Assembly (NCBI GenBank): GCA_007128075.1
Contig: SKYD01000209.1
Span: forward strand, 1 to 7,139
Direction: 5' to 3'
Length of the DNA stretch: 7,139 nt
Source: Thiorhodovibrio sp.
GTDB taxonomy: Bacteria; Pseudomonadota; Gammaproteobacteria; Chromatiales; Chromatiaceae
Part shown: piece after piece, positions 1-5,217 of the stretch
How the letters are laid out: every line of letters begins with the position of its first letter
Position numbering within the stretch: the first letter of the stretch is position 1
Translations under genes and position numbers: made by a program
The notes under the pieces: model-generated
Told to the model about the DNA's origin: nothing
The model's database searches: none
The model's input: the letters and a program-made list of their open reading frames with translations, nothing else

Positions 1-1
1 T

Positions 2-37
2 GGCATGTTAGATGAAGAAGGCATGTTGGATGAAGAA
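2..37 (+). repeat. Two tandem 18-bp repeats inside flgE encoding GMLDEE twice
   Basis: Bases 2-19 and 20-37 are two head-to-tail 18-bp units that differ at one position (TTA versus TTG for leucine). Both translate in frame to GMLDEE. The next 18 bases (38-55, DMIETQ) look like a decayed third copy, sharing the ATG codon in second place and acidic character. The array may extend upstream beyond the window. Because the unit is a multiple of three, copy-number change would keep the flgE frame open. Confidence 0.8.
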
Positions 38-622
38 GACATGATAGAAACACAGATGACATTCGATAACAATGGTCAGTTAGCGACAGTCAATGGTGCG
101 GATGTCGGCGACGACCCAACGGATATTGATCGCCTGATCGAGATTGAATTTGAACTTGAAGATGATAACGGTGCTGCGGATTTAGTCGCGACTCTTGATT
201 TGCTTGGAAGCACGCAATACGGCTCCAGATTTGTGATTCAAGGGACTAATCAAGATGGCTTTACTACGGGTCAATTGAGAGGTGTCAACACAGATGAAAG
301 AGGCGTTGTGTTTGCGCAATATACCAATGGTCAAAACAAAGTGTTAGGGCAGGTGGCACTGGCAAATTTCGAGAATAATCAGGGTTTGCAAGAGGTGGGT
401 GACAACAAATGGATCAGCACATTTGATTCAGGAGCTCCGGTTTATGGGGCGGCACAAACTGGTGCTTTTGGCGCAGTGCAGGCTGGGGCGCTCGAAAGCT
501 CTAATGTTGATTTAGCCGAGCAGTTGATTAAGTTGATCACCGCACAACGCAACTACCAGGCCAATGCCAAAACCATTGAAACTGCCAGTGCTCTCTCTCA
601 AACCGTGATGAACATCCGCTAA
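2..622 (+). CDS. flgE: Flagellar hook protein FlgE, C-terminal part (5' end outside window)
   Basis: FlgE polymerises into the curved hook, the universal joint between the rod and the filament; it is exported through the flagellar type III apparatus. The visible 206 residues are about half of a typical FlgE (E. coli about 400 residues). After a variable acidic stretch come the family signatures: LDLLGSTQYGS, DGFTTGQLRGVNTDERG, YTNGQNKVLGQVALANFEN, then AGALESSNVDLAEQLIKLI and AQRNYQANAKTIETAS, the conserved C-terminal axial-protein helix, ending in NIR and TAA at 620-622. The reading frame is already open at base 2. The part nearest the window start is unusual: it carries a GMLDEE tandem repeat and many Asp/Glu residues, within the surface-exposed, variable part of the hook subunit. 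GC content in sampled lines (about 45-52%) is lower than in flgF (about 60%). flgF follows 20 bases downstream. The identity is very secure. Confidence 0.96.
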   Translation, partial: GMLDEEGMLDEEDMIETQMTFDNNGQLATVNGADVGDDPTDIDRLIEIEFELEDDNGAADLVATLDLLGSTQYGSRFVIQGTNQDGFTTGQLRGVNTDERGVVFAQYTNGQNKVLGQVALANFENNQGLQEVGDNKWISTFDSGAPVYGAAQTGAFGAVQAGALESSNVDLAEQLIKLITAQRNYQANAKTIETASALSQTVMNIR

Positions 623-630
623 GGCGATAG

Positions 631-635
631 GGGAG
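631..635 (+). promoter_or_regulatory. Ribosome binding site of flgF, which fixes its start
   Basis: GGGAG at 631-635 lies 7 bases before the ATG at 643. An in-frame TTG at 637 is only one base from this site, too close for initiation, and would add two residues not typical of FlgF. The ATG at 643, giving MDRMLYIAMTGA, is therefore the better start. Confidence 0.75.
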
Positions 636-642
636 ATTGACG

Positions 643-1380
643 ATGGATCGCATGTTGTATATCGCCATGACTGGCGCTCAACAAAATATGCACGCGCAGG
701 CGGTGAATAACCATAATCTCGCCAACGCCAATACTCACGGCTTTCGTCAGGCGCTTAATTACGCCTACACCGAGCCGATGCGCGGGCCGGTGTTTGATTC
801 GCGTGATTATGTGCAGTTTGCCAGCGAGGCCATCGACTTCTCCCCTGGCACCTTGCAAAGCACCGGGCGCGATCTGGATGTTGCCATTCAGGGCAATGGC
901 TTTTTTGTGGTCGAGGCGCTTGATGGCACGCTGGGGCTGACCCGCGGTGGCAGTTTTCATCTCGATGCCCAGGGGGTGTTGCGCAATGAAAGCGGGCTGC
1001 CAGTGATGGGTGAAGGCGGGCAAATTGCGATTCCGCCCGCCGAGAGCATTAGCATCGGCGGCGATGGCACGCTCTCGATTCGTCCGCTGGGCAACAATCC
1101 GCAAGCTCTGGCGGCATTGGATCGGCTGATGCTGGTCAATCCTGAGCTTGACACTTTAGATCGCGGAGCTGATGGGCTGTTGCGAGATCGTGAAGGACAA
1201 GAAATTCCGCCCGATGCCAATGTGCGGGTGCTGTCTGGAATGCTAGAGACCAGCAATGTCAACACCGCCGCTGCACTCACGCGCATGATTGAGCTTTCGC
1301 GCCAATATGAGATGAATGTTCAGATGATGAAGACCTCAAGCGAATTGGCGAAAAGGAACAACCAGTTGTTGAGCCTCTAA
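643..1380 (+). CDS. flgF: Flagellar basal-body rod protein FlgF
   Basis: FlgF (245 residues here; about 250 in E. coli) is a rod subunit joining the proximal rod to the FlgG distal rod, exported across the inner membrane by the flagellar type III system. The N-terminal rod signature is at residues 1-35 (MDRMLYIAMTGAQQNMHAQA, then NNHNLANANTHGF). The central motif STGRDLDVAIQGNGFFVVE (residues 73-91) and LTRGGSFHLDAQGVL (99-113) are shared with FlgG and FlgE. The C-terminal signature SGMLETSNVN followed by MIELSRQYEMN spans about 198-225. The MDRMLY opening and short length separate it from FlgG, which lies next to it. There is no cleavable signal peptide, as expected for an axial protein. flgG follows after 36 bases without a terminator, so the two are very likely co-transcribed. 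Confidence 0.96.
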   Translation: MDRMLYIAMTGAQQNMHAQAVNNHNLANANTHGFRQALNYAYTEPMRGPVFDSRDYVQFASEAIDFSPGTLQSTGRDLDVAIQGNGFFVVEALDGTLGLTRGGSFHLDAQGVLRNESGLPVMGEGGQIAIPPAESISIGGDGTLSIRPLGNNPQALAALDRLMLVNPELDTLDRGADGLLRDREGQEIPPDANVRVLSGMLETSNVNTAAALTRMIELSRQYEMNVQMMKTSSELAKRNNQLLSL

Positions 1381-1416
1381 TTGTTTGGTTTGGCAGCACT
1401 AATACGGAGAGATTAA

Positions 1417-2208
1417 ATGAATCAGGCATTATGGGTGGCAAAAACTGGGCTAGAGGCACAGCAAACGCGGATGTCGGTGGTGGCGAACAACCTTGCCAAT
1501 GTCAACACCACCGGCTTTAAAAAAGGGCGGGCGGTGTTTGAGGATTTGATCTATCAAACCATCCGTCAGCCCGGTGCCCAGGCAGCGCAAGATGCCCAGT
1601 TGCCATCGGGGCTGATGCTCGGTGCGGGGGTGCGCACGGTGTCCACTGAAAAGATGTTTGTGCAGGGCAATCTGATCCAAACCCAAAACTCGCTGGATAT
1701 GGCGATTGAGGGCCGTGGATTTTTCCAGATTTTGCTCCCCAATGGCGATCTTGCTTACACCCGCGATGGCAGTTTTCAGATCAATGCCGAGGGCGAGATG
1801 GTGATGTCCAATGGCTACGCGCTGCAACCCAACATCCAGATCCCTGAAGAAACGCTGTTTCTTAGTATCGGCAAAGATGGCACGGTGAGCGCCCAACTGC
1901 CCAATCAGCCCGAGCCACAAGAGCTTGGTCAGGTGCAATTGGCGGATTTTATCAACCCCGCCGGACTGCAACCGATGGGTGAAAATCTGTATCTGGAAAC
2001 CGCCGCCTCGGGCGCGGCACAAGAGGGCAATCCCGGGCTCAACGGCTTAGGCACTGTGGTGCAAGGGATGCTGGAAACCAGCAATGTCAACATTGCTGAG
2101 GAATTGGTCAACATGATCGAAACCCAGCGTTCCTATGAAGTAAACACCAAAGCGGTGGCGGCTGCTGATCAGATGCTGCAATACGCCAACAACCGACTCG
2201 GTAGCTAA
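1417..2208 (+). CDS. flgG: Flagellar distal rod protein FlgG
   Basis: FlgG (263 residues; 260 in E. coli) forms the straight distal rod that passes through the P and L rings. Residues 1-35 hold the rod signature (MNQALWVAKTGLEAQQTRMS, then ANNLANVNTTGFKK). Residues 46-63 read YQTIRQPGAQAAQDAQLP, occupying exactly the place of the FlgG-specific segment known from Salmonella, which is held to keep the rod straight where hook FlgE is curved. Other motifs are SLDMAIEGRGFFQILLPNG (92-110), AYTRDGSFQINAEGEMV (113-129), and the C-terminal GMLETSNVNIAEELVNMIE (217-235) with QRSYEVNTKAV. The start ATG at 1417 has a GGAGAG site at 1406-1411. flgH begins 17 bases after the stop. Identification is very secure. 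Confidence 0.98.
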   Translation: MNQALWVAKTGLEAQQTRMSVVANNLANVNTTGFKKGRAVFEDLIYQTIRQPGAQAAQDAQLPSGLMLGAGVRTVSTEKMFVQGNLIQTQNSLDMAIEGRGFFQILLPNGDLAYTRDGSFQINAEGEMVMSNGYALQPNIQIPEETLFLSIGKDGTVSAQLPNQPEPQELGQVQLADFINPAGLQPMGENLYLETAASGAAQEGNPGLNGLGTVVQGMLETSNVNIAEELVNMIETQRSYEVNTKAVAAADQMLQYANNRLGS

Positions 2209-2225
2209 TCGCTGAGGTGTGAACA

Positions 2226-2921
2226 ATGACTTTCCGACTCAAAGCCCTGTGTCTTTTGATGGCAACCTGGTCGCTGGCGGGCTGTGAGACCGTGCGCCCC
2301 AAGCCAGGCGATAGCCCTGAGCATCTCCCCGTACCGCCGATGCAGCCGATTCCGCAGGCGTTTAATAACGGCGCGATCTATCAGCCAATGCAAAGCCAGG
2401 GGCTGTTTGAGGATTATAAAGCGCGACGGATCGGAGATTTGCTTAGTGTGGTCTTGGTTGAACAGACCAATGCTGCAAAATCTGCGACGACTTCGGTGTC
2501 CAAGGGCAGCGAGATCGACATGAATGTCGGTAATCTGGATTTGTTCGGACGGCGACTCAATACCACCGATCAATCGCTGATCGGCGGGATCAATGCCAGC
2601 GGGGATCGCTCCTTTGATGGCTCGGGAACCTCCTCGCAAAGCAATCGCCTGAGCGGTCAGATTACGGTCACGGTTGCCGATGTGCTCAGCAATGGCAATC
2701 TGCTGGTGCAGGGCGAGAAATGGCTGGGGCTTAATCAGGGCAAAGAATATGTCCGGCTGCGCGGCATTGTGCGCCCGGTGGATATTACCGCCAATAACAC
2801 CGTGCTTTCGACCCAGATTGCTGATGTGCAGGTCTATTACGGCGGCACTGGTGCCTTGGCAGACAGCAATACGATGGGCTGGGTGACGCGCTTTTTTGTC
2901 AGTGCCTTCTGGCCACTGTAG
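2226..2921 (+). CDS. flgH: Flagellar L-ring lipoprotein FlgH
   Basis: FlgH forms the L ring, the outer-membrane bushing around the distal rod. The product is 231 residues, almost the same as E. coli FlgH (232). It opens with a lipoprotein signal peptide: Arg4 and Lys6, a hydrophobic stretch, then the lipobox LAGC at residues 17-20, predicting cleavage before Cys20 and lipid attachment there. A proline-rich segment (about 24-45) follows. The conserved core includes GLFEDYKARRIGDLLSVVLV (59-78), a Ser/Asn-rich stretch SGTSSQSNRLSGQITVTV (133-150), LSNGNLLVQGEKWLGLNQG (154-172), VRLRGIVRPVDI (176-187), and the closing MGWVTRFF (217-224). A GAGGTG ribosome site at 2214-2219 supports the ATG at 2226. 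It is exported by Sec, unlike its rod and hook neighbours. A 93-base gap holding a palindrome separates it from flgI. Confidence 0.97.
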   Translation: MTFRLKALCLLMATWSLAGCETVRPKPGDSPEHLPVPPMQPIPQAFNNGAIYQPMQSQGLFEDYKARRIGDLLSVVLVEQTNAAKSATTSVSKGSEIDMNVGNLDLFGRRLNTTDQSLIGGINASGDRSFDGSGTSSQSNRLSGQITVTVADVLSNGNLLVQGEKWLGLNQGKEYVRLRGIVRPVDITANNTVLSTQIADVQVYYGGTGALADSNTMGWVTRFFVSAFWPL

Positions 2922-2952
2922 CCATTTGATCAATGATCCGAACATGGGAACA

Positions 2953-2980
2953 GTCGGGGCGGTTCGCGAACCGCCCCTAC
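2953..2980 (+). repeat. Perfect GC-rich palindrome between flgH and flgI, REP-like
   Basis: Bases 2956-2977 form a perfect 22-bp palindrome: GGGGCGGTTCG at 2956-2966 followed directly by its reverse complement at 2967-2977. One mismatch further out (C2955 against T2978), two more pairs form (GT at 2953-2954 with AC at 2979-2980), giving 14-base arms with a single mismatch. In RNA it would fold as a strong nine-pair stem with a CGCG loop. No T-run follows, so it is not a standard intrinsic terminator, and flgI downstream must still be expressed. The shape resembles the short GTAGGGGCG...CGCCCCTAC intergenic palindromes seen scattered in many bacterial genomes; that link is from memory and cannot be tested here because there is only one copy in the window. 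It could also act as an mRNA stabiliser or processing site inside the operon. Confidence 0.8.
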
Positions 2981-3002
2981 GCGAGTGTCTAGAAATGTGA
3001 GT

Positions 3003-3008
3003 GGGGGA
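3003..3008 (+). promoter_or_regulatory. Ribosome binding site of flgI, which fixes its start
   Basis: GGGGGA at 3003-3008 lies 6 bases before the ATG at 3015. An in-frame GTG at 2985 would add ten residues (ending in NK before the Met) ahead of a complete signal peptide and has no good ribosome site; the sequence just upstream of it is the palindrome. ATG 3015 is therefore chosen. Confidence 0.75.
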
Positions 3009-3014
3009 AATAAG

Positions 3015-4157
3015 ATGCGTCGCACTTGGTTTTTCATTGCATTGGTCAGCCTATTGCTGACTGTTGCCGCGCCACTGCTGGCGGGGAATCAAATCCCACC
3101 TGCCGCCCCTGGTCAGGAGCGGATTAAAGACCTTGCCACCTTTGCCGGGGTGCGCGATAACCAGTTGGTCGGCTATGGTCTGGTGGTGGGGCTGGATGGC
3201 ACTGGGGATCGCACCACCCAAACCCCGTTTACGGTGCAAAGTCTTAAAAACATGCTCGGGCAACTGGGCGTGACCTTGCCACCCAATGTCAACCCGCAGC
3301 TTAGAAATGTCGCGGCGGTCATGCTCACCACCAATCTGCCGCCTTTTGCGAAAGCCGGACAGCGGATTGATGTCACTGTGTCCTCGATGGGCAACGCTGA
3401 TAGTCTGCGCGGCGGAACGCTGTTGTTAAGCCCGCTCAAAGGTGCAGATGGGCAGATCTATGCGATGGCGCAGGGCGATCTGATTGTCGGTGGCTTTGGT
3501 GCCGAGGGTGCGGATGGCAGCCGGATTACCGTGAATGTGCCCAGTGTTGGGCGGATTCCCAATGGGGCAACCGTCGAGCGTGAGGTGCCGAACCCGTTTG
3601 CGCACACCCCCACTCTGGTGCTCAATCTCAATCGCTCCGATTTTACCACTGCCAATCGGCTCAAAGAAGCGATTAACAACACCTTTGGTGACGGGGTCGC
3701 CGAGGCACTCGATGGCTCATCAGTCCGTGTGCGTGCGCCAGCTCATCCCAGTGATCGCGTTGCCTTTGTCGCGACCTTGGAAAATTTACCGGTGCAGCCG
3801 GGCATTGCCCCGGCGCGGGTGATTATTAACGCTCGCACAGGAACCATTGTCATGGGTGCCAATGTGCGGGTGCTGCCTGCTGCGGTCTCGCATGGCAATC
3901 TCACTGTAACCATCAGCGAGGATCCAACCGTGGTGCAGCCGCAACCCTTTGGCGGTGGACAAACGGCGGTCGTGCCGCAAACGGGTATTGACATTACCCA
4001 AGACGATGCCCGCATGTTCTTATTTGACCCAGGCACCACGCTGGATGACATCGTGCGTGCGGTCAACAATGTTGGGGTGGCACCGGGCGATCTATTATCG
4101 ATCTTGCAAGCATTGCGCGAGGCGGGCGCACTGCGTGCTGAGTTGGTCGTGATCTAA
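3015..4157 (+). CDS. flgI: Flagellar P-ring protein FlgI
   Basis: FlgI assembles into the P ring in the periplasm, in the peptidoglycan layer, around the rod. From ATG 3015 the product is 380 residues (365 in E. coli). It has a Sec signal peptide: MRR, a hydrophobic core over residues 5-18, and a likely cleavage after Ala23 (PLLA-GN). The mature part begins with the hallmark ERIKDLATFAGVRDNQLVGY followed by GLVVGLDGTGDRT (residues 35-67). Further family motifs are LRNVAAVMLTTNLPPFAKAG (97-116), IDVTVSSMGNADSLRGGTLL (118-137), YAMAQGDLIVGGF (149-161), the INARTGTIVMGANVRVLPAA block (271-290) and the C-terminal LDDIVRAVNNVGVAPGDLLS (343-362), ending LRAELVVI. Its TAA stop overlaps the ATG of flgJ by one base. 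The sequence looks complete and ordinary for the family. Confidence 0.98.
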   Translation: MRRTWFFIALVSLLLTVAAPLLAGNQIPPAAPGQERIKDLATFAGVRDNQLVGYGLVVGLDGTGDRTTQTPFTVQSLKNMLGQLGVTLPPNVNPQLRNVAAVMLTTNLPPFAKAGQRIDVTVSSMGNADSLRGGTLLLSPLKGADGQIYAMAQGDLIVGGFGAEGADGSRITVNVPSVGRIPNGATVEREVPNPFAHTPTLVLNLNRSDFTTANRLKEAINNTFGDGVAEALDGSSVRVRAPAHPSDRVAFVATLENLPVQPGIAPARVIINARTGTIVMGANVRVLPAAVSHGNLTVTISEDPTVVQPQPFGGGQTAVVPQTGIDITQDDARMFLFDPGTTLDDIVRAVNNVGVAPGDLLSILQALREAGALRAELVVI

Positions 4158-5185
4158 TGTTGCCGCTTGATTCCACCGCCGCCAATCTTGCCCTGCGTCA
4201 AGCAACCCACGGGCGTGGGTTGGCATCCGACCCTACCGGGCTGCATGATCTAAGACAGGCCGCCGCCCAAGGTGATACGGAAGGACTAGAGGCGACGGCG
4301 CGGGCGTTTGAGGCGTTGCTCATTGGGCAGATGCTCAAGCAGATGCGCTCGGCCTCCTTTGGCGATGAGCTTTTTGGCTCTTCCCACACTGATCTGTATC
4401 GTGATCTCTACGATCAAGAGGTGGCGCGCCTGGTCAGCGAAGGTCAGGGGCTAGGCATCCGCGATATGCTCATGCAGCAGCTCAGCACTCAGGCCAACCT
4501 CGGTGCCGAGCCGCCGGATCCGACAACGCTGCATCTGCCAGAGCGCAACCCGTGGCTGTATCGGATGATCATGACTGACGATGCCTCAGCAAGCGAACCT
4601 AGAGTGCGCCAGCGATCACGAGTCACCCGTCCGCGCTCGAATACTCCTCCGACCAATCTGACTTGGCCGCCGAAGAATGCTGAAGAGTTTGTGCAGATTC
4701 TGCACCCACAGGCGGAGGCGGCTGGCGAGGTGTTGGGCTTTGATCCATTGGTGTTGTTGGCACAAAGTGCGCTTGAAACTGGTTGGGGGCGGCATATTCC
4801 ACGCCGCGCTGATGGCAGCAGCAGTTATAACCTGTTTGGCATCAAGGCGGATCGGCGCTGGACTGGGGATGCGGTGAGTGTCGGGACGCTGGAATATCGC
4901 AATGGCGTTGCCCAGCGCGAACGGGCGCGGTTTCGCGCCTATGCCAGCCCCGAAGAATCTTTTCTTGATTATGTTGATTTTTTGCATCGCAATCCGCGCT
5001 ATCGCGATGCCTTGCAAAGTCGCAACAGCCGCGAATTTGTGCGTGGTTTGCAACGGGCGGGCTATGCCACTGATCCACAATATGCCAATAAAATTCTCGG
5101 TATTTATGATCATATCAATCGCGTCGTTGCTCGCGCTCCGACTCAAGAAACCCCCAGAGTTGCCGATACCCAAAATCAGGGCTAG
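4157..5185 (+). CDS. flgJ: FlgJ: rod-cap protein fused to a peptidoglycan hydrolase domain
   Basis: FlgJ caps the growing rod and opens the peptidoglycan so the rod can pass. The product has 342 residues (313 in E. coli). The N-terminal rod-binding domain spans about 45-110, with ARAFEALLIGQMLKQMR and SEGQGLGIRDML. A variable linker rich in Pro, Ser, Thr and Arg (about 115-172) leads to a GH73-type glucosaminidase domain (about 175-325): LLAQSALETGWG with Glu207 at the catalytic position, SSYNLFGIKADRRWTGD with Asp232 spaced 25 residues later, matching the Glu223/Asp248 pair reported for Salmonella FlgJ, then ARFRAYASPEESFLDYVDFL and AGYATDPQYANKI. The dual-domain form is typical of gamma- and betaproteobacteria; many other groups have only the cap part. 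The ATG overlaps the flgI stop (TAATG) and no good Shine-Dalgarno precedes it, suggesting translational coupling. A FliA promoter candidate lies in its last codons. Confidence 0.96.
   Translation: MLPLDSTAANLALRQATHGRGLASDPTGLHDLRQAAAQGDTEGLEATARAFEALLIGQMLKQMRSASFGDELFGSSHTDLYRDLYDQEVARLVSEGQGLGIRDMLMQQLSTQANLGAEPPDPTTLHLPERNPWLYRMIMTDDASASEPRVRQRSRVTRPRSNTPPTNLTWPPKNAEEFVQILHPQAEAAGEVLGFDPLVLLAQSALETGWGRHIPRRADGSSSYNLFGIKADRRWTGDAVSVGTLEYRNGVAQRERARFRAYASPEESFLDYVDFLHRNPRYRDALQSRNSREFVRGLQRAGYATDPQYANKILGIYDHINRVVARAPTQETPRVADTQNQG
5143..5169 (+). promoter_or_regulatory. Probable FliA (sigma-28) promoter for flgK
   Basis: TCAAGAAA at 5143-5150, an 11-base spacer, then GCCGATAC at 5162-5169. 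The enteric FliA consensus is TAAAGTTT-N11-GCCGATAA: spacing is exact, the -10 matches 7 of 8 bases, and the -35 core matches TAAAG except for C at the second place. TCAAG with GCCGATA is close to the form described for Pseudomonas FliA sites. Expected transcription start is about 5175-5178, leaving a leader of about 40 bases before flgK. The site lies in the weakly conserved tail of flgJ. In enterics flgK is known to be transcribed both from the upstream flg operon and from its own FliA promoter, so the position makes biological sense. No experiment supports it here. Confidence 0.7.
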
Positions 5186-5217
5186 TATTTTTTTAATCAA
5201 TTCAATGGAACAACATC

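Noticed and set aside
1381..1416. Sigma-54-like TTGGCAGCAC in the flgF-flgG gap
   Set aside because: The GG element is present but no GC element occurs at the required 12-type position, and the flgF-flgG pair is normally co-transcribed.
2928..2938. Small inverted repeat GATCA-A-TGATC after the flgH stop
   Set aside because: Five-base arms are expected by chance and no function is suggested by position.
2205..2945. Long open frame on the minus strand covering all of flgH (246 codons)
   Set aside because: It mirrors a well-supported gene almost end to end, has no recognisable motif or ribosome site, and is the kind of open antisense frame produced by codon bias in moderately GC-rich genes. 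The same applies to the minus-strand frames opposite flgF, flgG, flgI, flgJ and flgK.
2956..2977. The flgH-flgI palindrome as a rho-independent terminator
   Set aside because: The stem is strong but is followed by TACGCGAGTG rather than a T-run, and flgI directly downstream has no visible promoter of its own, so read-through is expected.
5165..5194. Possible intrinsic terminator between flgJ and flgK (seven T at 5188-5194)
   Set aside because: The only stem before the T-run is weak: ATAC with GTAT plus two or three G-C pairs interrupted by a three-base bulge. It also overlaps the FliA -10 element. Too weak to call.
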